Of a DNA stretch of 64,000 bases, positions 1-8,068 are shown piece after piece. The position numbers were made by a program, and so were the translations under genes. The notes beneath the pieces are model-generated. The model was not told the origin of the DNA, made no database searches, and saw only the letters and a program-made list of their open reading frames with translations. Origin of the DNA: Egaibacter danicus (GTDB lineage: Bacteria; Pseudomonadota; Gammaproteobacteria; Burkholderiales; Burkholderiaceae_C); contig JADJII010000008.1 in NCBI GenBank assembly GCA_016707075.1, forward strand, positions 62,001 through 126,000, read 5' to 3'. Position 1 is the first letter of the stretch; the number at the start of each line of letters is the position of its first letter.

Positions 1-1554
1 GTTGGGGGAATCGGTGTGAAGCGGGCGCTGACCGCACCACTGTCAAGCCTCTTGCCCCACAGCAGCGAGCCGACCGTGATGTAGATGTAGATGGCGCCAC
101 CGAGGATCGCCGCGAATGCCCGCGATGCCGACCAGGCCCATCATCAGGTAGGCTGCACCGGGCCATTCATAGGCTTGTGCCGCGCCGCTGAAGGCCATAT
201 CCCAGTGCCGACGCGAAACACCCAGTGTGCCAGCGCCCATCATCACCAGGCAAAAGAAATACATCGATAGGCCAAACAGGTAAGGCTGGGCCTTTGCAAG
301 ACCGGGGTTGATCATTTCGCGCCGGAACAGCACGGGGATCAGGAAGTAAGTCAGTGCCATGAACGACAACGTCGTGCCCACCACCACAGTGGCGTGGAAA
401 TGGCCCGGCACATAGATCGTGTTGTGGATCAGCATATTGAGCTGCTCGGTACCCATCATCACGCCGGAGATGCCGCCCAGGAAGCCGAAACCGATCAGCG
501 AGATAAACACGCCTGAGAACACCGGGTTGCCCCAGGGCGCCTTGCGCAACCATTCGAACAGCCCTTTGGTATAGCCCTTTTGCCGCTGTGCCACCTCAAT
601 CGCGCCAGGGATGGTCAGGCCATGAATCATTGAGGCCAGCACGGCAAAGTACATGAAATAGCTGGTATTAACGACCTTCCAGGCCGTACTCACACCAGGG
701 TCGGCCAGCAGGTGGTGCGCACTGGCCAGTTGCAGAAACAGGATGTAAAGCAGGAAGGCACCACGGCTCACGCGCTCGCTCATTGGCTTGGCACCGAACG
801 CAATGGCCGCCACGGCGTACCAGATCGAGATGTGTGCCGCGACGTTGATCTGCTGCGACGAGTGACCGAAGGCCCACCAGATCGTCCGGTAAACCAGCGG
901 GTCAACCTCCTTGACAATGCCCACGGACATCAGGAAGGTGGGAATCAGGATGATCGCACCAGACGTGATCGTGAACACCGCGATAATCGCTGCCGTGATT
1001 GCCCCGAAAGTCACCAGCGGCACGGAACCTGTATAGGTTTTGTCGCGCTTGGCGATCACCAGTGTGCCAAAGAATACGAAGCAGGCGATCAACGCACCTA
1101 CGGCGAACAGGATCAACCCCAGGTAAAAGCTCGGTGCCGCCATCATGGGGACGTAGCTCGTCATCATCACGCTGGAACTGCCCTGGAAAACGGCGACATT
1201 GTTGGTAATGGCACCAATGAGCATCAACGCAAATGCCAGCCACGCAATTTTCGGTGTAGCGATGCGGCATCGCAGCAAAGTCGATGAACAGAAGTAGAGG
1301 ACGGCAACCTCGAAAAAGATGATCCAGAAAATCAGCATGTCGATGCCGTGTGCGGTAAGAACCTGGTAGAAAGTGTCGGCCGCGAGCCAGTGCACGGCCG
1401 GCCAGCGGGTCAACACAACGCCGATGGCGAGGATGCCGCCAATCAGCAGAAACACCACAGCCACGAAGGCGTTGGCAATCATCAGCTTCTCGGCCTGGCC
1501 TTCAAACTGCAAGCCCGATCGCGGGCAGGTCCGGTAAGTCACAGCACTGGACAT
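1..1554 (-). CDS. CuA-type heme-copper NO reductase-like catalytic subunit (subunit I), 3' end outside window, frameshifted
   Basis: Multi-helix heme-copper oxidase superfamily subunit I, about 500 residues in the window. Visible ligands: the low-spin heme His in AHGIDMLIFW (about residue 69), the CuB His in WWAFGHSSQQI (about 230), the CuB pair in SAHHLLADP (about 280), and the heme ligands in PGHFHATVV (about 383). Oxygen reductases of type A have GHPEVY here, with a Tyr four residues after the His that cross-links to it. This protein has GHSSQQ, so the Tyr is Gln and the cofactor cannot form. With a CuA subunit beside it and nirS nearby, I infer NO reductase activity of the eNOR/CuA-NOR kind, at the inner membrane. 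A strong AAGGAG lies before the ATG at 1554. The reading frame breaks at the CCC of 119-121: removing one base restores a hydrophobic helix (AILGGAIYIYITVGS) that continues past position 1. It is the last gene of an operon with the two genes at 1565-2305. Confidence 0.85.
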
Positions 1555-1564
1555 GGCACGCTCC

Positions 1565-2104
1565 TTATTTCACGTACATGCGACCAACCATCGTGTGATG
1601 GTTGATGCCGCAGTATTCGTTGCAGACGACAGAAAATTGCCCGGACTGATTGGGTGTGACATTCACCACGTGCTCAAAGCCGGGTACGACCTGAATATTG
1701 ATATTGGTCGGCTGCAACGAGAACCCATGGTTGTAGTCCAGGGAGGTCAGGTGGAGCCGGTAGGTCTTGCCTTTCTCGAGCTCAATGATGGGCCACCAAC
1801 TCCACAACCGGGCAATCAGGTACACGTCGCTTCCCTCCGGTGGGTGTACCACCGGAATTTTTGCGTCGGTCTCGGTACGCACCGTGTACTTGTCAACCAC
1901 CGCCTGAGCCTTTGCGGTAAACATTTCGGGTGTGGTGCGATAGGTTTCAGTAGAAAGGTTCTGCTTGCCGTAGATATGCCAGCCAACCATCATGAAAAAC
2001 ATCACCATGCACCAGACGAAGGCGATGGCAATCCATGTGCCTTCCACACGATCAAGTGGGTGTTTCCACCAAAGGCGTTCTGACGGGGGCAAGATGGCGC
2101 TCAT
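1565..2104 (-). CDS. CuA-containing subunit II of the heme-copper NO reductase-like complex
   Basis: Homologue of cytochrome c oxidase subunit II, 179 residues. One N-terminal transmembrane helix (about 22-44) anchors a periplasmic cupredoxin domain. The CuA ligand set is intact: His in SLDYNHGF (about 125) and the C-terminal CNEYCGINHHTM block (about 161-172), giving two Cys, the bridging Glu position, His and Met. It would take electrons from a periplasmic cytochrome c and pass them to the catalytic subunit. It is short for the family: a single TM helix and no fused cytochrome c domain. An AAGGAT ribosome site precedes the ATG at 2104. The gene ends 10 bp before the catalytic subunit start and follows the small membrane protein at 2150-2305, so the three are one operon. 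Confidence 0.88.
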   Translation of the reverse strand: MSAILPPSERLWWKHPLDRVEGTWIAIAFVWCMVMFFMMVGWHIYGKQNLSTETYRTTPEMFTAKAQAVVDKYTVRTETDAKIPVVHPPEGSDVYLIARLWSWWPIIELEKGKTYRLHLTSLDYNHGFSLQPTNINIQVVPGFEHVVNVTPNQSGQFSVVCNEYCGINHHTMVGRMYVK

Positions 2105-2149
2105 GATGGGATCCTTCGCGTTAAATGAATTGGGCGGTGACGCGAGTCA

Positions 2150-2305
2150 CTATTTCGCGAGCGGCACGGTCAATATGTCGATCACGCCCCACAGCGTGTA
2201 AACGACCATCGGCACCATGACACCAATGAACAGCAGCAGGAACGGGTTGTCCAGCAGCTGTTGCATCCAGGGAATGCTCTCTTTGTCCTGCTCAGTCGTA
2301 TTCAT
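2150..2305 (-). CDS. Small single-helix membrane protein, putative accessory subunit of the CuA NO reductase-like complex
   Basis: 51-residue protein starting at the ATG at 2305, preceded by an excellent AAAGGAGACAGC ribosome site. A longer reading from 2371 lacks such a site and is less likely. The N-terminus is polar (MNTTEQDKESIPW) and is followed by one long hydrophobic segment (about residues 18-46, LLDNPFLLLFIGVMVPMVVY). It is the first gene of the operon and lies 45 bp before the CuA subunit. Small single-helix subunits are common in heme-copper complexes (CcoQ, CtaF-like). By position and topology this could be the third subunit, but I do not recognise a named family. Confidence 0.72.
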   Translation of the reverse strand: MNTTEQDKESIPWMQQLLDNPFLLLFIGVMVPMVVYTLWGVIDILTVPLAK

Positions 2306-2373
2306 GCTGTCTCCTTTGGGTCGCAATGAATTTGCGCGACCATCCGACGAAATTCTGCGGCGCGAGCCCATAA

Positions 2374-3471
2374 ATGAAATTGAACCAAGATAAGAAAGCG
2401 CAATTTACCGATCGGTGTCATGCTGCAGCCCGGGCACAATCCAGCCGTATGGACGCCCGTACTAACATGGCAAACGACCGCGATCTACCTTCCCCGGCAG
2501 CGCCGCCAGAACACCCGGCCGTGGTGGTCCATCATGGGCCGCGTCTGATAATTTTGCGGCGCATGGCATGGGTTTGTACCGCGCTCGTGCTGATGGTCAT
2601 CTGCCTGAGCGCATTTATCCGACTGTCCAGAGCCGGCCTGTCCTGCCACTACTGGCCGCACTGCTATGGCCAGAGTCTGCTCGAATTGCAGCAGGGCTTG
2701 CCGGCTTCAGGGGGCGAAAATGAAGCCACAGCCCTGGCCCGGCTGGCCCATCGCATCGTAGCCAGCACCGCACTCCTGCTGGTGATCGGTATGGTGCTGG
2801 TCTGCGTGACCACACGCCCGGTGCGGTGGCGTGAGGGGCGCGTGGCGCTGGCGCTATTGGCGCTGGCGCTGTTCCTCGCAGTGCTCGGCCGCTGGTCCAG
2901 CAACTCGCCATTGCCGGCCGTGGCGATGGGCAACCTGCTGGGCGGCTTTGCGATGCTGGCGCTGTGCTGGCGCCTGGCGTGGCACCCAGACCCTCCCGAC
3001 ACCCCCCGACTGCGGGCATGGGCCGGGTTGGGTTTAGCCCTACTTATATGTCAAGTATTACTGGGCACACTGGTGAGCGCATCGTATGCGGCAACGAGTT
3101 GCAACAGTCTGGCCGACTGCATCGCCGCTTCCCACACTGCGTCGTGGCAGGCGTTAAACCCCTGGCGTGAGCCAGTGCTGGCGTCGACGCCACCGCTGAA
3201 TGCCTCGGGCGCACTTGTCCAGACGGTCCACCGGATGGCGAGCCTGTTCGTAGTGCTCGTTCTGCTGCCGGTTGGTCTGGCGGCGCCAGGACAGGGGCGA
3301 CGTGGCCCAGGTTTGCTGTTGTTGTTGTTCCTGGCGGTGGAACTTGCGTTGGGCTTGTTGCTGGCCGGAAATGGGGCATCGCTCCCCTTGACTCTGGCGC
3401 ATAACCTCATCGCAGCACTACTGCTGGCCACGGCATTCGAACTGACGCGCGGAGCTGGCGTCGGAACGTAA
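2374..3471 (+). CDS. CtaA/COX15-like heme A synthase paralogue
   Basis: Polytopic membrane protein of the CtaA/COX15 family, which oxidises the heme O methyl group to make heme A. Recognisable motifs are IRLSRAGLSCHYW after TM1 (about residues 82-94), ARLAHRIVAS (His about 123), VQTVHRMASL (His about 283) and LAHNLIAALL (His about 342). The His normally found in the second helix of the first bundle seems absent: the equivalent stretch reads AVAMGNLLGG. There is a hydrophilic N-terminal extension if the ATG at 2374 is used; ATGs at 2449 and 2467 are alternatives with no better ribosome site. It is divergent from the CuA NO reductase-like operon, so I infer that it makes a modified heme for that enzyme rather than serving an aa3 oxidase. 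The substrate is untested. Confidence 0.78.
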   Translation: MKLNQDKKAQFTDRCHAAARAQSSRMDARTNMANDRDLPSPAAPPEHPAVVVHHGPRLIILRRMAWVCTALVLMVICLSAFIRLSRAGLSCHYWPHCYGQSLLELQQGLPASGGENEATALARLAHRIVASTALLLVIGMVLVCVTTRPVRWREGRVALALLALALFLAVLGRWSSNSPLPAVAMGNLLGGFAMLALCWRLAWHPDPPDTPRLRAWAGLGLALLICQVLLGTLVSASYAATSCNSLADCIAASHTASWQALNPWREPVLASTPPLNASGALVQTVHRMASLFVVLVLLPVGLAAPGQGRRGPGLLLLLFLAVELALGLLLAGNGASLPLTLAHNLIAALLLATAFELTRGAGVGT

Positions 3472-3473
3472 CC

Positions 3474-3487
3474 TTGATGTAGGTCAA
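3474..3487 (+). promoter_or_regulatory. FNR/Dnr-type box upstream of the dnr-like gene
   Basis: TTGAT-GTAG-GTCAA matches the TTGAT-N4-ATCAA consensus in 9 of 10 positions. Its centre (3480.5) lies exactly 32 bp before the centre of a CACAAT -10-like hexamer at 3510-3515, the geometry of a class II FNR-activated promoter. The downstream gene starts at 3545, so autoregulation or FNR control is likely. Confidence 0.75.
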
Positions 3488-3544
3488 TTTGGCGGCGAAG
3501 GTGCTTCACCACAATCGCGCCATTGCCCATTCAGGAGATACGCC

Positions 3545-4249
3545 ATGGATCCGCGCCCGTTTGACGTGCCGAGATACCTTTCAATGCTGCCGTTGTTCAA
3601 CGACCTGAGTCCGGCCGAGTTGAAACACGTTGCTGATGCCTGCATTCTGAACCGATTGGTGCGCGCTGACATGGTGTTCCGCCTGGGTGAGCCCTGCAAC
3701 GAGTTCCATGTTGTGGTCACCGGGCAAGTCAAGCTGTTCGTGTTGTCGCCAACAGGGCAGGAAAAAGTGGTGGAATTGATCGGCCCTGGACAGAGTTTCG
3801 GCGAAGCCATCATGTTCACGGACCGCCCCTACATCCTGAACGCCCAGGCACTTGCCGACACGTTGCTGCTCACAGTGTCGAAGCAGGCCGTGCTGTCCGA
3901 GATTGAACGCGACCACCGTTTCGCACTGCGCATGCTGGCCGGACTGGCTCGCCGCATGCACGGGCTGATACACGACGTTGAGGCGTACGCGCTGCACTCC
4001 GGGTTGCAGCGGGTCATCGACTTTCTGCTGCGAGGCCAGACATTCGACGACTGCGAACCTTCCGAGGCGCGGACCGTTTCGCTCCAGGTCAGCAAAGCCA
4101 CGATTGCGTCCCGCCTTTCGCTCACGCCAGAGTACTTCTCGCGCGTGCTGCATGAGCTGGAAGGACATGGCTTGATCGAAATTGACCGGCGCGATATCCG
4201 CATCCCCAACCTGCAAAGACTGACCGCGTTTCAATTGGCTGCAGCCTGA
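3545..4249 (+). CDS. dnr: Crp/Fnr-family regulator of the Dnr/NnrR type
   Basis: 234 residues. An N-terminal cyclic-nucleotide-binding-like domain (about 15-130, with the GQSFGEAIMF signature) is followed by a long dimerisation helix and a C-terminal winged helix (about 175-225). The recognition helix TPEYFSRVLHELEGHGLI carries the E-x-x-S-R pattern that reads TTGAT half-sites. The N-terminal Cys cluster of FNR is missing, so it does not carry an FNR-type Fe-S cluster. Dnr/NnrR proteins sense NO, usually through heme, and activate nir and nor genes. An FNR-like box precedes the gene, and NO-producing and putative NO-reducing operons lie on either side. The function is inferred from family and neighbourhood. 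Confidence 0.85.
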   Translation: MDPRPFDVPRYLSMLPLFNDLSPAELKHVADACILNRLVRADMVFRLGEPCNEFHVVVTGQVKLFVLSPTGQEKVVELIGPGQSFGEAIMFTDRPYILNAQALADTLLLTVSKQAVLSEIERDHRFALRMLAGLARRMHGLIHDVEAYALHSGLQRVIDFLLRGQTFDDCEPSEARTVSLQVSKATIASRLSLTPEYFSRVLHELEGHGLIEIDRRDIRIPNLQRLTAFQLAAA

Positions 4250-4279
4250 GTTGCTATCAGGCGTGCGAACACAAAAAAA

Positions 4280-6562
4280 ATGCCCCACCAGAATCGAAGC
4301 CATACCTTCAAGCAACTCACCCGATTACTTGGTTTCGCATTTGGCACACTGGTCACCGCACATGCCCAAACCGGGGTGCCACGCGCCGTAGCCACGCTCA
4401 GGGAGGTCGTTGTCAGCGGCTCGCGCAGCGATCAACTTGACGACGACTTGCCCCTATCCCTGGACGTCATCAACGCCAGGGAAATTGAGGAGGGTCAGAT
4501 TGGTGACATTCGGGGTGCGGCTAAAAACCTGCCAAATGTGTCCGTCAAACGAGCCCCCGCCCGTTTTAGCGTAACGGGACGAGGTAATCCCGTAGGAGCG
4601 GATTCGAATGCGGGTTTCAATATCCGCGGCCAGGGTGGAAACCGGGTGGTGATGCTGGTTGACGGCGTGCGTCTGCCACGAAGCTATATCAACGGCAGCA
4701 ACGCTTTTGGCCGTGACTCGGTGTCCATCAGCCTGCTTAAGCGCATCGAGATCCTGCGTGGACCCAGTTCCGTGCTCTATGGATCTGACGGTTTGGCCGG
4801 TCTGGTGAACTTCATTACCCTGGAGCCTGCTGATTTTTTGAATCTACCCAACGGTGAACGCAAGGCTCTCGGTGGCCGGGCCTGGGTAAGCTACAGCGGT
4901 GACGACAGTGGGAAAACAGTCGGCGGCACAGTGGCGGGAGCCGCGAGCGACACCGCAGAATGGCTACTCACCGGCACCAGGAATCGTGCCGGAGCCATGA
5001 GCAATATGGGTACGAACAATGCCGCCAATGTGGACCGCACCACACCCAACCCCCAGACCAGTTGGGGTGACTCGTTGCTGGGCAAGCTCGTACTGCGCCC
5101 TACCGCAGATCAGCGACACGTGGTGACCCTGGAGCATGTGACGAAAGACGGTGACTTCAACCTGTTGTCCAACAGAGCCAAGCCCCCCTACGTTGCTGCG
5201 TCTGTCGTCGATGAGACATCCTCAAAAACCATGGACCGCAATCGACTCACCTGGGTCGGTCGGTACCAGTTGAAGGCCTCTCTGGCTGACGAATTACAAA
5301 CGGTGCTGAGCCGGCAAATCGGCGCTGCGCAAGACAACGGCCAGACCGTGCGCTTTGACGGCGGCGTGCGGGTGCGTAAAACGTCCTACAACGAACGTGC
5401 CTGGCAGGCCAACGTGCAGGCCAGCAAGGTAACGACTCTGACGTCCAGATGGTCACAGAAGGTCACCTACGGTGTGGATCACGTCAGCACGGGTCTGTCC
5501 AGCTTCGCCGACGGCAGCGATCCCGCTCCCTTGACTCCCTTTTTACCCAAGAAATACTTTCCCGATACCCGCGATACCAGCAATGCCATCTATGTCCAAA
5601 GTGAGTTGATCAGTGACGACTGGAGCATTACCCCTGGCGCGCGCATGGACTGGTTTTCGCTAGCGGTATTGAGCCAGGATGGCTATTACCCCAGCCCGTC
5701 CACAATACCCGGCACGTCGCTTTCGGGTTCGGCTTTTTCTCCCAAACTGGGCGTGATGTATCGGGCAACGCCCCAATGGTCGGTCTATGGCAATTACGCC
5801 AGCGGCTTTCGCGCACCTGAAGCGCAGCAAGTCAACAATGTATTTGAGGGCTTCAACGCCAAGCTCTTGCCCAATCCGAATTTGAAACCCGAGAAGAGCC
5901 AGAACGTCGAGATTGGGTTGCGTACACGGCTGGATCAACTGTCGCTTGATGTGGCGGCTTTCACAGGCCGTTACACCAACCTCATTCAGGAAAAGAAAGA
6001 TCTGGGCACAGCGAACGGGCTTGTGGCCTCACCGGCAAACCCCACTCTTTTTCAGACTGTCAACATCGACAAGGCCACCATCAGCGGATTTGAGATCAAG
6101 GGCAACATGGCTTGGGGACGTTTTGCGGGCGGCATGTTGAGTTCACCATTCAGCTATGGACAGACCCGCGGGACCAATGACACCAATGGACTGCCACTCA
6201 CCTACATCGAACCCGCCAGGTTATCAGTGGGTCTGAAGTATGAGACCTCCGCTTGGGACTGGCGCCTGGACCTGACTCACCATGCGACGAAAAAAGCCAG
6301 CGAGCTTGAAAGCAGGTACATACCGAAATCCACTTCGCAGTTGCAGTTCCTGGTTCCCGCCGCCAACACACTCGACCTCAGCGGCCAGTGGAGAATTCGC
6401 AGGGACGTGCGTCTGAATTTCGCCATCACCAACCTTACCAATCAGAAATACTGGAACTGGTCTGACGTACAAGGGCTTGCTTCCAACGCGGTACCCGTGG
6501 TGGTAGATGCCTACACGCAACCGGGTCGGCAGCTCAACTTGCTGCTCATGGTCGATTTTTGA
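4280..6562 (+). CDS. TonB-dependent outer-membrane receptor
   Basis: 760 residues. Signal peptide (about 1-30, ending AHA), then a TonB-box-like LREVVVSGSR, a plug domain (about 45-190) with NIRGQGGNRVVMLVDGVR and LRGPSSVLYGSDGLAG, then a 22-strand barrel ending in the aromatic signature LLMVDF. The plug and the NLTNQKYWNWSDV strand near the C-terminus resemble hemoglobin/heme and siderophore receptors. It would import an iron compound, heme, or possibly copper across the outer membrane using TonB energy. It lies 30 bp after dnr on the same strand and ends 18 bp from the oppositely oriented nirF-like gene. Denitrification is costly in heme and copper, so metal or heme supply is a reasonable but unproven role. 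No clear ribosome site precedes the ATG. Confidence 0.85.
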   Translation: MPHQNRSHTFKQLTRLLGFAFGTLVTAHAQTGVPRAVATLREVVVSGSRSDQLDDDLPLSLDVINAREIEEGQIGDIRGAAKNLPNVSVKRAPARFSVTGRGNPVGADSNAGFNIRGQGGNRVVMLVDGVRLPRSYINGSNAFGRDSVSISLLKRIEILRGPSSVLYGSDGLAGLVNFITLEPADFLNLPNGERKALGGRAWVSYSGDDSGKTVGGTVAGAASDTAEWLLTGTRNRAGAMSNMGTNNAANVDRTTPNPQTSWGDSLLGKLVLRPTADQRHVVTLEHVTKDGDFNLLSNRAKPPYVAASVVDETSSKTMDRNRLTWVGRYQLKASLADELQTVLSRQIGAAQDNGQTVRFDGGVRVRKTSYNERAWQANVQASKVTTLTSRWSQKVTYGVDHVSTGLSSFADGSDPAPLTPFLPKKYFPDTRDTSNAIYVQSELISDDWSITPGARMDWFSLAVLSQDGYYPSPSTIPGTSLSGSAFSPKLGVMYRATPQWSVYGNYASGFRAPEAQQVNNVFEGFNAKLLPNPNLKPEKSQNVEIGLRTRLDQLSLDVAAFTGRYTNLIQEKKDLGTANGLVASPANPTLFQTVNIDKATISGFEIKGNMAWGRFAGGMLSSPFSYGQTRGTNDTNGLPLTYIEPARLSVGLKYETSAWDWRLDLTHHATKKASELESRYIPKSTSQLQFLVPAANTLDLSGQWRIRRDVRLNFAITNLTNQKYWNWSDVQGLASNAVPVVVDAYTQPGRQLNLLLMVDF

Positions 6563-6580
6563 AGCGACGTGTACGGGCAT

Positions 6581-7687
6581 TCAGGGATCGATGGGAACGC
6601 TGGCGACCTGTAGCAAGGTGTGCGCGTCATACACCCGCCGTAAGTTGTCGCGCCCTGACAATCGGACCACAGCATATTTTCCGGCGTGGCTGAACGTGAT
6701 GTGATCCACCGTGCCAGTCAGCTCTTGTGTCGCACCCGCATACGCCAGCGTATTCTTGTCGACAAACGTCAGCGTGCTCTTGCCGGCTGAATCCACCGGG
6801 GTGCTGACCCAGATGTAAGCCGATGAGGGATGGCTCCACAGAAGTACATCAGGCGCAGGCGTATTCAAGACCCTGGTCGTACGCCAGCTCTGGATGTCGA
6901 TCACGCTCACGACCGATTTCGTGCCGTGAGGCATTGCAATCATGCGGGTTCCTTTGCTCTGGAAAGCCACAGCCGCACCAAGGTGAGGCTGACCGGAAAG
7001 GGCCAGGGGAGCGACACGCCGGCGTATGTCAAGGTTCACCACCTCCACGCTGTCATCTTTCAGGCGTGCCAGGCCCAGCACATAAGGACTCCCGGATTCA
7101 AGAAACAAGTCATCCATCGGGATATCGAGCAGTGTGCGCCGAATACCCAGAAAACCTGGTCTGCTGATGGCCTCGCCATTGCGGTAGTCGTGGACCAATC
7201 CGTCGAAGATGGGCCCGGCATTCGGGTCATAAGAGATTTCCCACAGATCCGGGCTGCCAGCGCAGCCAATCACAAAGCTCTTGCGAGCAGGTGCATCACG
7301 CGCGACGGGAATGCAGGCTGCGCCTTTGGCTGGCGCTTGAGGCGCGGGATAGCCAAGTACCGGCTGTAAATCGGCATCCAGCAGCTTTAGACCGCGCGAT
7401 CGGGAATCGACCACCAGAACCCAGCGACCGTCACTTGACACGGACGGGGCACCAACAAGTTTTCCGATGTGGACTCTTGCGATCTGAGAACGATTCTGCA
7501 GATCGGATTTGACAATCCATCCATCTGCAGAACCCCAGTATGCGTAACGGCCGTCAGGTGAAACTGCAGCACCACCGTCGACCAGCGATACCTGCCGACC
7601 ATCCACTTCGGCGGTAAAAACCGGATTCGCATAACACCCTGCGATACCCGCGAACCCAATCAACAAACCCAGCCACAGATTTCTCAA
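6581..7687 (-). CDS. nirF: NirF-like cytochrome d1-type beta-propeller lipoprotein
   Basis: 368 residues, starting with a lipoprotein signal (GIAG-Cys at about 18, lipobox IAGC). The rest is a repeated beta-propeller with blades such as VSPDGRYAYWGSADGWIVKSDL (written here as VSPDGRYAYWG and ADGWIVKSDL), VSSDGRWVLVVDS and ITFSHAGKYAVVRLS. This is the d1-domain fold shared by NirS, NirN and NirF. It has no CxxCH motif, so it is not NirN or NirS, and its length fits NirF, a periplasmic protein needed for heme d1 biosynthesis. It is the third gene after nirS and the c551 gene on the same strand. The other d1 genes (nirE, nirJ, nirDLGH) are not in the window. It is more diverged than typical NirF, so the symbol is provisional. 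Confidence 0.6.
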   Translation of the reverse strand: MRNLWLGLLIGFAGIAGCYANPVFTAEVDGRQVSLVDGGAAVSPDGRYAYWGSADGWIVKSDLQNRSQIARVHIGKLVGAPSVSSDGRWVLVVDSRSRGLKLLDADLQPVLGYPAPQAPAKGAACIPVARDAPARKSFVIGCAGSPDLWEISYDPNAGPIFDGLVHDYRNGEAISRPGFLGIRRTLLDIPMDDLFLESGSPYVLGLARLKDDSVEVVNLDIRRRVAPLALSGQPHLGAAVAFQSKGTRMIAMPHGTKSVVSVIDIQSWRTTRVLNTPAPDVLLWSHPSSAYIWVSTPVDSAGKSTLTFVDKNTLAYAGATQELTGTVDHITFSHAGKYAVVRLSGRDNLRRVYDAHTLLQVASVPIDP

Positions 7688-7703
7688 TCTGCGCCCCTGG
7701 ACG

Positions 7704-8009
7704 TCATGACTTCAGGATGTACTCCACCGCCACCTTGAGGTCACCGTCATTAATCTTGTCAGGACCGTTGGGGGACATGGGAATTGGACCAAAACTTCCG
7801 GTCCCGCCCTTGCGGACTTTTTCCATCAACTTCGTCGTCATGTCCTGGCCCTTGTATTTGGCTGCGATTTCCTTGAAGGCCGGACCTACCAGTTTCTTGT
7901 CCTTGGTATGGCACGCCATGCAGCCAGCCTTGTTGAGGATTTCATCAGGCGTTGCAGCCTGCACACCCAATGCCAGCAAGGCAGCTACCGCGAAGATCAT
8001 CGGTTTCAT
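7704..8009 (-). CDS. nirM: Cytochrome c551 (NirM-like electron donor)
   Basis: 101 residues with a cleavable signal peptide (MKPMIFAVAALLALGVQA) and a small class I cytochrome c of the c551 type. The heme-binding CMACH lies near residue 31, just after EILNKAGC, and the axial Met is in the GPIPMSPNG loop near residue 77. It ends in the helix LKVAVEYILKS. In denitrifiers this protein donates electrons to NirS in the periplasm, and it lies 59 bp after nirS in the same direction. I start it at the ATG at 8009. A longer reading from 8057 would put charged residues in front of the signal peptide and is unlikely. Confidence 0.88.
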   Translation of the reverse strand: MKPMIFAVAALLALGVQAATPDEILNKAGCMACHTKDKKLVGPAFKEIAAKYKGQDMTTKLMEKVRKGGTGSFGPIPMSPNGPDKINDGDLKVAVEYILKS

Positions 8010-8068
8010 ATGATTTCTTTCTGTAGACCGCGGAGCCGCGAAGACCTCGCTGGTCATATGTTTCAGAA

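Noticed and set aside
2379..2392. FNR-like box near the CuA NO reductase-like operon (TTGAA-CCAA-GATAA)
   Set aside because: Only about 6 of 10 consensus positions match, and it overlaps the start of the CtaA-like ORF. It was not strong enough to call.
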